Part shown: in pieces, positions 8,420 through 16,796 of the stretch | How positions within the stretch are numbered: the first letter of the stretch is position 1 | Layout: each line of letters starts with the position of its first letter | Assembly (NCBI GenBank): GCA_016213205.1 | Contig: JACRAZ010000052.1 | Span: forward strand, 1-53,588 | DNA from: Burkholderiales bacterium | Lineage (GTDB): Bacteria > Pseudomonadota > Gammaproteobacteria > Burkholderiales > Burkholderiaceae_C | DNA: 53,588 nucleotides | Reading direction: 5' to 3' | The notes under the pieces: generated by a model | What the model was told of the DNA's origin: nothing | Database searches by the model: none | The model's input: the letters and a program-made list of their open reading frames with translations, nothing else | Position numbers and translations under genes: made by a program

Positions 8420-8493
8420 GAACCCCCAAGCCCACTGCGTTCGCTGCCCCCCCGGGGGGCGCTCGGCACCTCCGGAACGGCCGGGCGGTCCCG
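8420..8493 (+). repeat. Dispersed ~75-bp intergenic element, inverted copy
   Basis: This segment is the diverged reverse complement of the tandem unit at 33653-33802. Shared blocks are GGAACGGCCGGGCGGTCC at one end, a C-run/G-run hairpin in the middle, and CACT(G/T)CGTTCGC at the other. The GGGCGGTCCC end lies 2 bp before the ATG of the tartrate dehydrogenase gene and may act as its ribosome site. Confidence 0.7.
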
Positions 8494-8494
8494 C

Positions 8495-9586
8495 ATGAAC
8501 CCTGCCCACCGCATTGCCATCATCCCCGGCGACGGCATCGGCCGCGAGGTGATGCCCGAAGGCCAGCGCGTGCTCGAGGCCGCGGCGGCACGCTTCGACA
8601 TCGAGCTCGAGCTCACCCCGATCGACTGGGCCAGCTGCGACTGGTACCAGCGCACCGGCCAGATGATGCCCGACGACTGGCAGGCGCAGATCGGCCACAT
8701 GGACGCGCTGCTGTTCGGCGCCGTGGGCTGGCCGGCCACGGTGCCGGACCACATCTCGCTGTGGGGTTCGCTGCTGAAGTTCCGGCGCGAGTTCGACCAG
8801 TACATCAACCTGCGGCCGGCGCGCCTGTTCGCGGGCGTGCCCTGCCCGCTGGTGAACCCGGACGGCAGCCCGCGCCAACCGGGCGACATCGACATGCTGA
8901 TCGTGCGCGAGAACACCGAGGGCGAGTACTCCGCGGTGGGTGGCGTGATGTTCGCCGGCACCGCGCGCGAGTTCGTGCTGCAGGAAAGCGTGTTCACGCG
9001 CCACGGCAGCGAGCGGCTGCTGGACTACGCCTTTACGCTGGCGCGCACCCGGGCGCGCAAGCACGTGACGGTGGCCACCAAGAGCAACGGCATCGCGATC
9101 AGCATGCCGTGGTGGGACGAGCGCGCGGCCGAGGCCGCGGCGCGCCACCCGGACATCACCTGGGACAAGCAGCACATCGACATCCTGGCCGCGCGCTTCG
9201 TGCTGCAGCCGCAGCGCTTCGACGTGGTGGCGGCCACCAACCTGTTCGGCGACATCCTGTCCGACCTGGGGCCGGCCTGCACCGGCACCATCGGCATCGC
9301 GCCCTCGGCCAACCTGAACCCCGAGCGCCGGTTCCCCAGCCTGTTCGAGCCGGTGCACGGCTCGGCCCCGGACATCGCGGGGCGCGGCATCGCCAACCCG
9401 GTGGCCATGGTCTGGTCGGCCGCGATGATGCTGGACTTCCTGGGCCACCGTGACGCACACGATGCGATCCTGCGCGCCATCGAGCAGGTGCTGAAGGAAG
9501 GCCCCCGCACCCCCGACCTGGGCGGCACGGCCGGCACCACGCAGGTGGGCGAGGCGATCGCCCTGCTGGTGGCCGGCGGCTGCTGA
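8495..9586 (+). CDS. Tartrate/D-malate dehydrogenase
   Basis: A 363-residue member of the isocitrate/isopropylmalate dehydrogenase family, tartrate dehydrogenase/D-malate decarboxylating type (TtuC/DmlA). Visible are the start [25 protein letters not shown] near residue 72, the [13 protein letters not shown] substrate/catalytic segment, TKSNGI with the catalytic Lys, GDILSDLGP with metal-binding Asp, and the NAD-binding [17 protein letters not shown]. The early acceptor loop [19 protein letters not shown] is characteristic of this subgroup and not of LeuB. The reaction is NAD-dependent oxidation/decarboxylation of D-malate or tartrate. The stop overlaps the next ATG by one base (TGATG), so the two genes are translationally coupled. 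The start is directly abutted by the intergenic repeat. Confidence 0.9.
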   Translation: MNPAHRIAIIPGDGIGREVMPEGQRVLEAAAARFDIELELTPIDWASCDWYQRTGQMMPDDWQAQIGHMDALLFGAVGWPATVPDHISLWGSLLKFRREFDQYINLRPARLFAGVPCPLVNPDGSPRQPGDIDMLIVRENTEGEYSAVGGVMFAGTAREFVLQESVFTRHGSERLLDYAFTLARTRARKHVTVATKSNGIAISMPWWDERAAEAAARHPDITWDKQHIDILAARFVLQPQRFDVVAATNLFGDILSDLGPACTGTIGIAPSANLNPERRFPSLFEPVHGSAPDIAGRGIANPVAMVWSAAMMLDFLGHRDAHDAILRAIEQVLKEGPRTPDLGGTAGTTQVGEAIALLVAGGC

Positions 9587-10689
9587 TGGAGCGCATCGAC
9601 ACCGCCGTCGTGGGCGCCGGCGTGGTGGGGCTGGCCATCGCACGCGCGCTGGCCGGGGCCGGGCAGGAGGTGGTGGTGCTGGAGTCGGAAGATGCCTTCG
9701 GCACCGGCATCAGCGCGCGCAACAGCGAAGTCATCCATGCCGGCATCTACTACCCCACCGGCTCGCTGCGGGCCGCCTTGTGCGTGCGTGGCAAGCAGCT
9801 GCTGTACGACTTCTGCGAACGCCATGGCGTGGCCCACCGGCGCTGTGCCAAGCTGATCGTCGCCACCGAGCCCGGCGAACTGCCGGTGCTGGCCAGGCTG
9901 CAGCAGCAGGCCGCGGCCAACGGCGTGCACGACCTGCAGCCTTTGAGCGCGGCCGAGGCCAGGGCCCTGGAGCCCGCGCTGCAGTGCCAGGGTGCGCTGC
10001 TGTCGCCCTCCACCGGCATCATCGACAGCCACGGCCTGATGCTCGCACTGCTGGGCGAGGCCGAATCCCATGGCGCGATGCTGGCACTGCGCTCCCCGGT
10101 GCGGGGCGGCCGCGTCACGGCCGAGGGCATCGTGCTCGAGGTGGGCGGCGAGGTCGCCAGCACGCTGTGCGCGCGCCGCGTGGTCAATGCCGCCGGCCTG
10201 GGCGCACCGGCACTGGCCGCCGCGCTGCAGGGCCTGGCCGCGCAGCAGGTGCCGCGGCTGCACCTGTCGAAGGGTTGCTACTTCACGCTGCCGGGCAAGG
10301 CGCCCTTTTCGCGCCTGGTGTACCCGGCACCGGGCGAGGCCGGCCACCTGGGCGTGCACCTGACGCTGGACCTGGGCGGCCAGGCCCGCTTCGGCCCCAG
10401 CTTCCGCTGGGTGGACAGCATCGACTACCAGGTGGACATGGCCGAGGCCGAGGCCTTTTATGCCGAGGTGCGGCGCTACTGGCCGGGCCTGGCCGATGGC
10501 GCGCTGCAGCCCGGCTACGCCGGCATGCGGCCGAAGATCAGCGGGCCGGGCCAGCCGCAGGCCGACTTCCGCATCGACGGCCCGGCCGTGCACGGCGTGC
10601 CGGGGCTGGTGAACCTGTTTGGCATCGAGTCGCCGGGGCTCACCGCCTCGCTGGCCATCGCCGAGCGGGTGGCGTCGCTGCTGGCCTAG
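9586..10689 (+). CDS. FAD-dependent oxidoreductase, LhgO/DAO family
   Basis: A 367-residue flavoprotein with the dinucleotide-binding start [19 protein letters not shown], the [18 protein letters not shown] segment typical of L-2-hydroxyglutarate oxidase-like proteins, a middle [13 protein letters not shown], and a C-terminal [19 protein letters not shown] closing the FAD site. It probably oxidises a 2-hydroxy acid, with L-2-hydroxyglutarate the reference substrate. Coupling with the upstream tartrate/D-malate dehydrogenase suggests use of 2-hydroxy-dicarboxylates as a carbon source. The ATG overlaps the upstream stop by one base. It converges on the receiver gene with a 41-bp gap. Confidence 0.85.
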   Translation: MERIDTAVVGAGVVGLAIARALAGAGQEVVVLESEDAFGTGISARNSEVIHAGIYYPTGSLRAALCVRGKQLLYDFCERHGVAHRRCAKLIVATEPGELPVLARLQQQAAANGVHDLQPLSAAEARALEPALQCQGALLSPSTGIIDSHGLMLALLGEAESHGAMLALRSPVRGGRVTAEGIVLEVGGEVASTLCARRVVNAAGLGAPALAAALQGLAAQQVPRLHLSKGCYFTLPGKAPFSRLVYPAPGEAGHLGVHLTLDLGGQARFGPSFRWVDSIDYQVDMAEAEAFYAEVRRYWPGLADGALQPGYAGMRPKISGPGQPQADFRIDGPAVHGVPGLVNLFGIESPGLTASLAIAERVASLLA

Positions 10690-10730
10690 CGCCTGTTGGC
10701 GCCGGCGCAGCGGGCGAGCGGTGCCGACGT

Positions 10731-11180
10731 TCAGCGCGCCGGCAGGCGGCGCGCCGGGTCGGGCCGGCGGCCGGTGAGGGCACGCCGCAGGCCGTCCTCG
10801 AACAGCTGCAGGTTCAGCGGCTTCACCCAGTACTCGTAGGCACCCAGGCTCATGGCCTTGATGATGTCCATCGACAGGCTATCGCCGGTGAGGATGGTGA
10901 CCCGCAGGCCCTGGTTCGCGATCTCGACATTGAGCTGGCGCACCACCTCCAGGCCGGACATGTCGGGCAGGTGCATGTCCAGCAGCACGAAGTCCGGCCG
11001 CTCGCTGCGCGCCAGGAGCACCCCCTCGGCCCCGGTGCTGGCATGGACGAGCATCACGCCGGGGTGGCGGTGCGCGACGATCTCCTCGACCAGCTGGACG
11101 TTGACCGCCTCGTCCTCGATGTAGAGCAGCTTGCCCTGCAGCTCAGGCGGGCGGTCGTGGGTGGTGTCGGGGGTGGGCAT
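10731..11180 (-). CDS. Orphan single-domain response regulator
   Basis: A 149-residue protein that is one receiver domain and nothing else. The acidic pair is E22/D23, the phospho-accepting Asp is D68 (FVLLDMHLPDMSG), the switch Thr is T98 and the conserved Lys is K120 (VKPLN). The first 15 and last 15 residues are unstructured-looking. The start follows AGGAGCACGCC. No histidine kinase is adjacent. Stand-alone receivers often relay phosphate to or from Hpt domains. The two Hpt-containing giant kinases at 37-50 kb are the only such partners in the window, but linking them is speculation. Confidence 0.85.
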   Translation of the reverse strand: MPTPDTTHDRPPELQGKLLYIEDEAVNVQLVEEIVAHRHPGVMLVHASTGAEGVLLARSERPDFVLLDMHLPDMSGLEVVRQLNVEIANQGLRVTILTGDSLSMDIIKAMSLGAYEYWVKPLNLQLFEDGLRRALTGRRPDPARRLPAR

Positions 11181-11273
11181 GGCGTGCTCCTGGTTGAGCC
11201 GCGGCGCGGGCGCTGCGGGGTCGGAAGCATAAGCGCGTTGCGGCCGTCAGCTTGCCTCACACCCTTTTCAGGG

Positions 11274-11729
11274 TTAGGGGCCTGGTCGGGCCTTGCGCAG
11301 GAGGCCTTCGATGGCCAATGCGTAACCATCGATGCCGAAACCCACCACGATGCCCGCGGCCACGGCCGAAAGCCAGGAGTGGTGGCGAAACGCCTCCCTC
11401 GCATGCACGTTCGAGATGTGCACCTCGATCACCGGCACGCCGGCGCCCTTGATCGCGTCGTGCAACGCGATCGAGGTGTGGGTGTAGGCGCCAGCATTGA
11501 ACACCACGCCGGCCAGGCGCCCCTCGCGGTGCGCGACGCCCGCCTCGTGGATCCAATCGACCAGCACGCCCTCGTGGTTGCTCTGCCGGCACTCGGCCTC
11601 GGCGCCACGCTGCTGCGCGGCCTCTTGGCACAGGCGCTCGACATCGGCCAGCGTGGCCGCGCCATAGACGGCGGGCTCGCGCGTGCCGAGCAGGTTGAGG
11701 TTCGGGCCGTTGAGGACGAGGATCTTCAT
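11274..11729 (-). CDS. aroQ: Type II 3-dehydroquinate dehydratase
   Basis: A 151-residue enzyme of the shikimate pathway that converts 3-dehydroquinate to 3-dehydroshikimate in the cytoplasm, forming a dodecamer. Present are the opening [19 protein letters not shown] with catalytic Arg17 and Tyr22, [10 protein letters not shown] with Asn78, and [17 protein letters not shown] with catalytic His104. The length fits the family. The ATG at 11729 is chosen over an in-frame GTG at 11747, since family members begin immediately before the first strand. No good ribosome site is visible. In many Burkholderiales aroQ precedes accB/accC, but here the next gene is a receiver protein. Confidence 0.93.
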   Translation of the reverse strand: MKILVLNGPNLNLLGTREPAVYGAATLADVERLCQEAAQQRGAEAECRQSNHEGVLVDWIHEAGVAHREGRLAGVVFNAGAYTHTSIALHDAIKGAGVPVIEVHISNVHAREAFRHHSWLSAVAAGIVVGFGIDGYALAIEGLLRKARPGP

Positions 11730-11811
11730 GCTGCGCGGGGCTGGCACCCGCCGGGCGTGGACAAGCGCCCTATGGTAACCAGCGGCGCCGCGCGGCGCTT
11801 GCGTTCCGGCA

Positions 11812-11827
11812 GCCGCGAAGCCGCGGC
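11812..11827 (-). terminator. Possible hairpin terminator
   Basis: GCCGCG-AAGC-CGCGGC lies 7 bases past the stop of the small membrane protein gene on the reverse strand. The stem is short and has no T-run, so this is a weak call. Confidence 0.3.
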
Positions 11828-11834
11828 ATGCGCG

Positions 11835-12032
11835 TCAGATCGACGCGGCCGACGCGGGCTTGGCCGCCGAGGCCGGTGCCGCTTCGGGCGCCGAGGCCTT
11901 GGCCGGCTCGGCCGGGTGGCTGGTCTCGATGCCGTGCTTTTCGCCGCCCATGTCGACGTTGCCGCCGACCTTCTTCAGCACGAACAGCGCCACGGCAGCA
12001 AACACGATGAAGGCGACGAGCAATTTCCACAT
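11835..12032 (-). CDS. Small single-span membrane protein (65 aa)
   Basis: The 65-residue product begins MWKLLVAFIVFAAVALFVLKK, one transmembrane helix with a short cytoplasm-free start. A linker (VGGNVDMGGEKHGIETSH) and an Ala/Pro/Lys/Ser-rich tail ending PASAASI follow. I do not recognise a named family; such proteins are common conserved hypotheticals in Burkholderiales. The start at 12032 has only a weak GGAA upstream. A 17-bp perfect inverted repeat lies 20 bp before the ATG and could control its expression. Confidence 0.65.
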   Translation of the reverse strand: MWKLLVAFIVFAAVALFVLKKVGGNVDMGGEKHGIETSHPAEPAKASAPEAAPASAAKPASAASI

Positions 12033-12052
12033 GACAGGGTTCCGGTAGGTTT

Positions 12053-12098
12053 CGAAGGTGGCGTGTGGGTCCGCTGCCGGGCCCACACGCCACCTTCG
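12053..12098. repeat. Perfect 17-bp inverted repeat (stem-loop)
   Basis: The left arm 12053-12069 and right arm 12082-12098 are exact reverse complements (beginning CGAAGGTGG), with a 12-base loop. It sits 20 bp upstream of the small membrane protein ATG, inside the transcribed leader if the promoter lies further up. No T-run follows on either strand, so it is not a typical terminator. Confidence 0.75.
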
Positions 12099-12173
12099 TG
12101 GGGTGGCGCCGCTCGTCCCCGGAGGGGACAGGCCGCTGCAGGCGGCCAGGGGAGCGGGGTCTGGATCGAAGGA

Positions 12174-12207
12174 CCAAACCCGATCCGGGTGGCCCGGTCG
12201 GGTTTGG
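12174..12207 (-). terminator. Long hairpin after symporter gene
   Basis: Arms CCAAACCCGA / TCGGGTTTGG (10 bp) extend after one mismatch by a further 5 bp, with a 3-base loop. It lies 44 bp past the symporter stop on the reverse strand. There is no strong T-run. Two smaller GC hairpins lie at about 12115-12150. The gap 12033-12250 contains only these structures. Confidence 0.5.
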
Positions 12208-12250
12208 CAGCCCCTTGGGGGCGGCCGCCAGGCGGCCGGGGCTGTCAGTG

Positions 12251-13960
12251 TCAGTCCTTGGCGTAGATGTCCACGTCCTTGGTTTCACGCACGAACAGCA
12301 GGCCGATCACGAAGCACACCGCGGCGATCGTGATGGGGTACCACAGGCCGTAGTACATGTTGCCGTTGGCCGCCACCATCGCGAAGGTGACCGAGGGCAG
12401 CAGGCCGCCGAACCAGCCGTTGCCGATGTGGTACGGCAGGCTCATCGAGGTGTAGCGGATGCGGGTGGGGAAGAACTCCACCAGGGCCGCGGCGATCGGG
12501 CCGTAGACCATGGTGACGTAGATCACCAGGATCGTCAGGATGCCGACGATGGTCCACCAGTTGCCGCCCATGAACGGGATCGGCTTGGCCTTGGGCGGGT
12601 AGCCCGCGGCCTTCAGCGTGTCGGCCAGTTCCTTCTTGAACGCGGCGATGGCCTTGGCCGACGCATCGTCGAACTTGTGGCCGCCGGCGGTGGTGGTGGC
12701 CGACGGAGGCGTCAGCACCTTGTCGCCGATCTTGATCGTGGTGCCGGTGCCGGGGGCAGCGGCCACGTTCTCGTAGCTGGCGGAGTTCTGGGTCAGCGCA
12801 CGCTTGCCGATGTCGCAGGGCGAGAGGAAGTCCACCTCACGGGCGATCGGGCTGCCCTGGAACGAGCAGGTCTTGGGATCGGCACTGACCGAGATCTGCG
12901 CCGACTTCTGCGCCGCCGCGAGTTCGGGGTTGGCCGCCTCGGTGAGCGCCTTGAACAGCGGGAAGTAGGTCAGCACCGCCAGCAGCATGCCGGCCAGGAT
13001 GATCGGCTTGCGGCCGATCTTGTCCGACAGGGTGCCGAACACCACGAAGAACGGCGTGCCGATGATCAGCGACACGGCGATCAGGATGTTCGCGGTGGCG
13101 GCATCGACCTTCAGCGCGCTGGTCAGGAAGAACAGTGCGTAGAACTGGCCCGTGTACCAGACCACGCCCTGGCCCATCACCATGCCGAACAGCGCCAGCG
13201 CGACGAACTTCATGTTCTTCCACTGGCCGAAGGATTCGGTCAGCGGGGCCTTCGAGATCTTGCCCTCTTCCTTCATCTTCTTGAAGGCGGGCGATTCGTT
13301 CATCGACAAGCGGATCCACACGCTGATGGCCAGCAGGAAGATCGATGCGACGAACGGGATGCGCCAGCCGCCCCAGTCTTCACCGAAGGCAGCGTCGCCC
13401 ATCCAGGTGCGCACGCCCAGGATCACCATCAGCGAGAGCATCAGGCCCAGCGTGGCGGTGGTCTGGATCCACGAGGTGTAGGCCCCGCGCTTGCCGTGCG
13501 GCGCATGCTCGGCCACGTAGGTGGCGGCGCCACCGTACTCGCCGCCCAGTGCCAGGCCCTGCATGATGCGCAGGCCCACCAGGATGACCGGTGCGGCCAT
13601 GCCGATCGAGGCATAGCTGGGCAGGATGCCGACGATGAAGGTGGAAAGACCCATGATCAGGATCGTCACCAGGAAGGTGTACTTGCGGCCGATCATGTCG
13701 CCCAGGCGGCCGAACACCAGCGCGCCGAAGGGGCGCACGATGAAGCCCGCGGCAAATGCCAGCAGCGAGGCGATGAACTGCGCCGTCGGATCCAGCGCCG
13801 CGAAGAAGTGCTTGCCGATGAAGGCAGCCAGCGATCCGTAAAGATAGAAGTCGTACCACTCGAACACGGTGCCGAGCGACGAGGCGAAGATGACCTTCTT
13901 CTCCTCTTTCGTCATCGGTGCGCTCGCGGTGGCGACCTTCATGGAGGCTGATGTAGCCAT
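12251..13960 (-). CDS. MFS metabolite:H+ symporter (MHS family) with periplasmic insertion
   Basis: A 569-residue transporter. The start resembles the MHS family of ProP/ShiA/KgtP type: ASSLGTVFEWYDFYLYGSLA, then GRLGDMIGRK between helices 2 and 3, GLALGGEYGGAATYVAEHAP near residue 135, and GTLSDKIGRK between helices 8 and 9. It is about 120 residues longer than the usual 430-450. The extra piece (about residues 340-465) lies between helices 9 and 10, on the periplasmic side, and holds two Cys (365, 382) that could form a disulfide. The start follows GAGGAG. The substrate is unknown but probably an organic acid. It is a single-gene unit with a hairpin downstream. Confidence 0.88.
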   Translation of the reverse strand: MATSASMKVATASAPMTKEEKKVIFASSLGTVFEWYDFYLYGSLAAFIGKHFFAALDPTAQFIASLLAFAAGFIVRPFGALVFGRLGDMIGRKYTFLVTILIMGLSTFIVGILPSYASIGMAAPVILVGLRIMQGLALGGEYGGAATYVAEHAPHGKRGAYTSWIQTTATLGLMLSLMVILGVRTWMGDAAFGEDWGGWRIPFVASIFLLAISVWIRLSMNESPAFKKMKEEGKISKAPLTESFGQWKNMKFVALALFGMVMGQGVVWYTGQFYALFFLTSALKVDAATANILIAVSLIIGTPFFVVFGTLSDKIGRKPIILAGMLLAVLTYFPLFKALTEAANPELAAAQKSAQISVSADPKTCSFQGSPIAREVDFLSPCDIGKRALTQNSASYENVAAAPGTGTTIKIGDKVLTPPSATTTAGGHKFDDASAKAIAAFKKELADTLKAAGYPPKAKPIPFMGGNWWTIVGILTILVIYVTMVYGPIAAALVEFFPTRIRYTSMSLPYHIGNGWFGGLLPSVTFAMVAANGNMYYGLWYPITIAAVCFVIGLLFVRETKDVDIYAKD

Positions 13961-14093
13961 GGGTTGAACTCCTCGGTGCTAAGGGGCGCCGCCGACGGGC
14001 AGCACGCGGACCGGACTATTGGCCCAGGCTCTGACCGTGCTCTGACACGAAGCCAACACAGCCTGACAAAACCGGGTGCAACCCTAGTGGCCA

Positions 14094-14116
14094 CTTTCGT
14101 GATGCGGAAACGAAAG
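14094..14116. promoter_or_regulatory. Candidate operator upstream of symporter
   Basis: CTTTCGT (14094-14100) and ACGAAAG (14110-14116) form a 7-base inverted repeat with a 9-base spacer, about 134 bp before the symporter start. It could bind a dimeric regulator. No regulator is adjacent. Confidence 0.25.
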
Positions 14117-14144
14117 GGCAAACCCTAGGCGTTCAAGGGCCCGG

Positions 14145-14166
14145 AAAAACCCCGCGTCTGCGGGGT
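14145..14166 (-). terminator. Rho-independent terminator of the DsbA-like/liuE unit
   Basis: On the reverse strand ACCCCGC-AGAC-GCGGGGT is followed directly by five T. It lies 132 bp past the stop of the DsbA-family gene and marks the end of the four-gene reverse unit from 16646 to 14298. Confidence 0.85.
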
Positions 14167-14297
14167 CGGTGGTGTCATCCACGGCCGGGCCTTGCATGCC
14201 CGGCCGCCTCGCCAGGCACACCCGCAGTTCCGGGCTCACTGGACTACCCTCCGCGCAAAGCGCTCCGGGATTCGCGCTTGGGAGCGGCCCGGCGCGC

Positions 14298-14945
14298 TCA
14301 GGCCTTGCGGTGCACGCCAGCGGGCTGCTGTGCGGCGGTGTGCCAGTCGGGACCGTCGAACCAGGGATCGTGTTGCAGCGCAGCGCGCAGCATCGGCAGC
14401 GCATCCAGGCCCCAGAACAGGCGGCCCTCGCAGGCGATCGTGGGCACACCGAACACGCCTTGCGCGAGTGCCGCATCGGTGGCCTCGCGCAGTTGCTGCT
14501 TCACGTCCTCGCCAGCCGGATCGCGCTGCGGCGCCACGGCCTGGGTGAGCGCAGCCAGCGCCACGGGCTCGTTCGGATCGGCCCCGTCGCGGCACCACAC
14601 GTGACGGAACAGCTGCTCCACCACGCGCCGGTTCGGCGTGTCGTCCGCCGCGGCGGCGGCCACCGCCAGGCGCTGCAACGCCAGCGGGTTGAAGGGGTGC
14701 GGCCGCGGCAGCTGCAGGCGGGTGCCCTGCTGGTGCGCGAGCCAGGCCACCTGGCGGTAGGTCCAGGCACGCTTGGGTTCGATCTCGGCCGGCCCCTTCT
14801 GGCCCCAGGCCTTGAGCAGGCCGGCAAACAGCACCGGCCGGTAACGCACGCTGTAGTTGCAGCCCTCCAGCGCCTGCGGCAGCCGCTCGAAGGCCAGCCA
14901 GGCATAGGGCGACACCACGTCGAACCAGAAGGTCAGCTCGGTCAT
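14298..14945 (-). CDS. 2-hydroxychromene-2-carboxylate isomerase-like (DsbA family)
   Basis: A 215-residue thioredoxin-fold protein of the kappa-GST/HCCA isomerase (NahD) group. The start MTELTFWFDVVSPYAWLA has the SPY motif in place of the DsbA CxxC, so it is glutathione-dependent rather than a disulfide oxidase. A helical insert follows, and the C-terminal cis-Pro segment GVFGVPTIACEGRLFWGLD is typical. The natural substrate in this organism is unknown; the family includes naphthalene-pathway isomerases but many members have no aromatic pathway nearby. The start overlaps the stop of the DUF1289 gene by four bases (ATGA). It is the last gene of the liuE unit. Confidence 0.85.
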   Translation of the reverse strand: MTELTFWFDVVSPYAWLAFERLPQALEGCNYSVRYRPVLFAGLLKAWGQKGPAEIEPKRAWTYRQVAWLAHQQGTRLQLPRPHPFNPLALQRLAVAAAAADDTPNRRVVEQLFRHVWCRDGADPNEPVALAALTQAVAPQRDPAGEDVKQQLREATDAALAQGVFGVPTIACEGRLFWGLDALPMLRAALQHDPWFDGPDWHTAAQQPAGVHRKA

Positions 14946-15178
14946 GGGCGGGGCTCCGTGGCCGGCGCGGCCGAGGCAGCCGCGCGCAGCCGACGCCATT
15001 GCACGCGCCGCGCCGGCAGCTGCGCCAGCAGGGCACGCTGCGCCGCCTCGTCCAACTGGCCCCAGGCGGCGATTTCGTCCAGCGTGCGCAGACAGCCGGC
15101 GCACCAGCCGGAGCCCGCGTCCATGCGGCAGATGTTCACGCAGGGGCTGAGCCCGCGCGCGGCGGCAGGCTTCGTCAT
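14942..15178 (-). CDS. DUF1289 family protein
   Basis: A 78-residue protein with the four-Cys pattern of DUF1289 (SPCVNICRMDAGSGWCAGCLRT) at about residues 11-32, followed by a helix containing W-x-x-L and a basic tail. The Cys spacing suggests a small metal- or Fe-S-binding site; function is unknown. The ATG at 15178 overlaps the stop of the YbaK-like gene (15175). Its own stop overlaps the next start, so it sits in a tightly coupled set of four genes. Confidence 0.88.
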   Translation of the reverse strand: MTKPAAARGLSPCVNICRMDAGSGWCAGCLRTLDEIAAWGQLDEAAQRALLAQLPARRVQWRRLRAAASAAPATEPRP

Positions 15179-15720
15179 GGCGCGGCCGGCTCGCTCGACA
15201 CCACGTCGGCCACCGGCGCGCCGGTGAGCGCGACCAGATCGTCCGGTGCGAGGCGGAACACGCCGTTCGGGTGGCCGGCCGCGGCCCACACCTCGCCGAA
15301 GCGGAACAGCTCACGGTCGATCAGCACCACCGGTGGCGACACATGGCCCACCGGTGCCACGCCACCGATCGAAAAGCCGGTGCGCGACTTCACGAATTCG
15401 GCATCGGCGCGGCCGATCGGCCCCACCTGCGCGGCGACCTTCTTCTCGTCGACCCGCCGGTCGCCCGAGGCCACCACCAGCACCGCCACTTCGTCGGCCC
15501 GGCGGCGGAAGATCACGCTCTTGGCGATCTGCCCCACCTGCACCGACAAGGCCTCGGCCGCCTCGGCGCAGGTGCGCGCCGACACCTCCAGCCACAGCGG
15601 CGCATGGGCATGGCCGCGCTCGGCCAGCACCTGCGTCACGCGGCGAAAGCCGTCGGGGCGCAGCGCGAGTTCGTCCGCCACGCGGCCGAGACCCTCGGGA
15701 CGATCGTTCACCTCGTCCAT
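15175..15720 (-). CDS. YbaK/EbsC-type aminoacyl-tRNA deacylase
   Basis: A 181-residue member of the YbaK/ProX editing family, which hydrolyses mischarged aminoacyl-tRNA in trans. Visible are the IAKSVIFRRRADEVAVLVVASGDRRVD core with the conserved Lys (K67 or so), the GFSIGGVAPVGH loop (Gly-rich substrate pocket) and a final FRLAPDDLVALTGA helix. Its target amino acid cannot be told from sequence. The ATG at 15720 shares one base with the mvaB stop (TGATG); a GTG one codon earlier is possible. It is a passenger in the HMG-CoA lyase unit. Confidence 0.88.
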   Translation of the reverse strand: MDEVNDRPEGLGRVADELALRPDGFRRVTQVLAERGHAHAPLWLEVSARTCAEAAEALSVQVGQIAKSVIFRRRADEVAVLVVASGDRRVDEKKVAAQVGPIGRADAEFVKSRTGFSIGGVAPVGHVSPPVVLIDRELFRFGEVWAAAGHPNGVFRLAPDDLVALTGAPVADVVSSEPAAP

Positions 15721-16646
15721 CACGCGAACTCCCGCCCCTGCTTGACCAGCAGCGCCTTGCCGGCGCGCGACACCGGCGCGCGGCCCAGCACGTCGGAGAT
15801 CCAGCCGCCGGCGGCCACCAGTGCATCGAGGTCGATGCCGGTGTCGATGCCCATGCCGTTCAGCATGAAGACCACGTCCTCGGTGGCCACGTTGCCGGTG
15901 GCGCCCTTGGCGTAGGGGCAGCCGCCGAGGCCGGCCACGCTGGTGTCGAAGGTGTGCAGGCCGATCTCCAGGCAGGCGTAGATGTTGGCCAGCGCCTGGC
16001 CGTAGGTGTCGTGGAAATGGCCGCTCACTTCATGCATTGGGTAGTGCTTCAGCGCACGCTCGATCACCGCCTGCACCTTGCGCGGGGTGCCCACGCCGAT
16101 GGTGTCGGCAATGCCCACGTGCTGCACGCCGATGTCCTTCATCAGACGCACCACCTGCTCCACCGCATCGGGCCCCACCTCGCCTTGGTAGGGGCAGCCC
16201 ACGGCGCAGGAGATGGCGCCACGCACCTTGAGCCCCGCCTCCCGCGCGGCCGCCACCACCGGCGCGAAGCGGGTGATGCTCTCCTCGATCGAGCAGTTGA
16301 TGTTGCGCCGGCTGAAGGCCTCGCTCGCGGCGCCGAACACCACGATCTCGTCGGGCCGGGTGGCGGCGCCGCCGGCCAGCATGGCCTCGAAGCCGATCAT
16401 GTTGGGCACCAGCACCGAGTGGCGCACACCGGGCGGGCGCGGGATCGCGGCCATCACCGCGGCGTTGTCGGCCATCTGCGGCACCCACTTCGGGCTGACG
16501 TAGCTGGTGACCTCGATCTCGCGCAGCCCCGCGGCCTGCAGTCGCTGCACCAAGGCCACCTTGTGTTCGGTGGCCACGGGCTGCTTCTCGTTCTGCAGCC
16601 CGTCGCGCGGGCCCACGTCTAGCAGAGTCACGTGACGCGGAAACAT
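15720..16646 (-). CDS. liuE: Hydroxymethylglutaryl-CoA lyase
   Basis: A 308-residue TIM-barrel enzyme that splits HMG-CoA to acetoacetate and acetyl-CoA, the last step of leucine degradation. Signature regions are the start LLDVGPRDGLQNEK, the metal-binding HFHDTYGQALAN, and GLGGCPYAKGATGNVATED with the catalytic Cys. The ATG at 16646 is preferred over a TTG at 16661 because AAGGTG precedes it by six bases. It is the first gene of a coupled unit (YbaK-like, DUF1289, DsbA-like). It is separated from the rest of the liu cluster by a small opposite-strand gene but serves the same pathway. Also named mvaB. Confidence 0.93.
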   Translation of the reverse strand: MFPRHVTLLDVGPRDGLQNEKQPVATEHKVALVQRLQAAGLREIEVTSYVSPKWVPQMADNAAVMAAIPRPPGVRHSVLVPNMIGFEAMLAGGAATRPDEIVVFGAASEAFSRRNINCSIEESITRFAPVVAAAREAGLKVRGAISCAVGCPYQGEVGPDAVEQVVRLMKDIGVQHVGIADTIGVGTPRKVQAVIERALKHYPMHEVSGHFHDTYGQALANIYACLEIGLHTFDTSVAGLGGCPYAKGATGNVATEDVVFMLNGMGIDTGIDLDALVAAGGWISDVLGRAPVSRAGKALLVKQGREFA

Positions 16647-16672
16647 CGTTTTCACCTTCAAGTTAGGGGGTC

Positions 16673-16706
16673 ACTATAGCCAGCGGTTACAACGGTTTTC
16701 AAACCG
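16673..16706 (-). promoter_or_regulatory. Sigma-70 promoter of liuE with overlapping palindrome
   Basis: On the reverse strand TTGAAA (16697-16702) and TATAGT (16673-16678) are separated by 18 bases, giving a start near 16665, about 20 bp before the ATG. The -35 is covered by CGGTTT-TC-AAACCG (16693-16706), a perfect 6-base inverted repeat. That would make a repressor site. Distance and motif quality are good. Confidence 0.6.
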
Positions 16707-16796
16707 GTACCCAATCGCCCCCAGTGGGGGGATGGTGTCAGGGCGGCCACCGCCGAGAATTCCACCAGACCCCGCCGACCGCAAGGAAAGTCCACC

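Noticed and set aside
11256..11273. Small hairpin ACCCT-GAAA-AGGGT after aroQ
   Set aside because: Five-base stem without a T-run is too weak to call a terminator.
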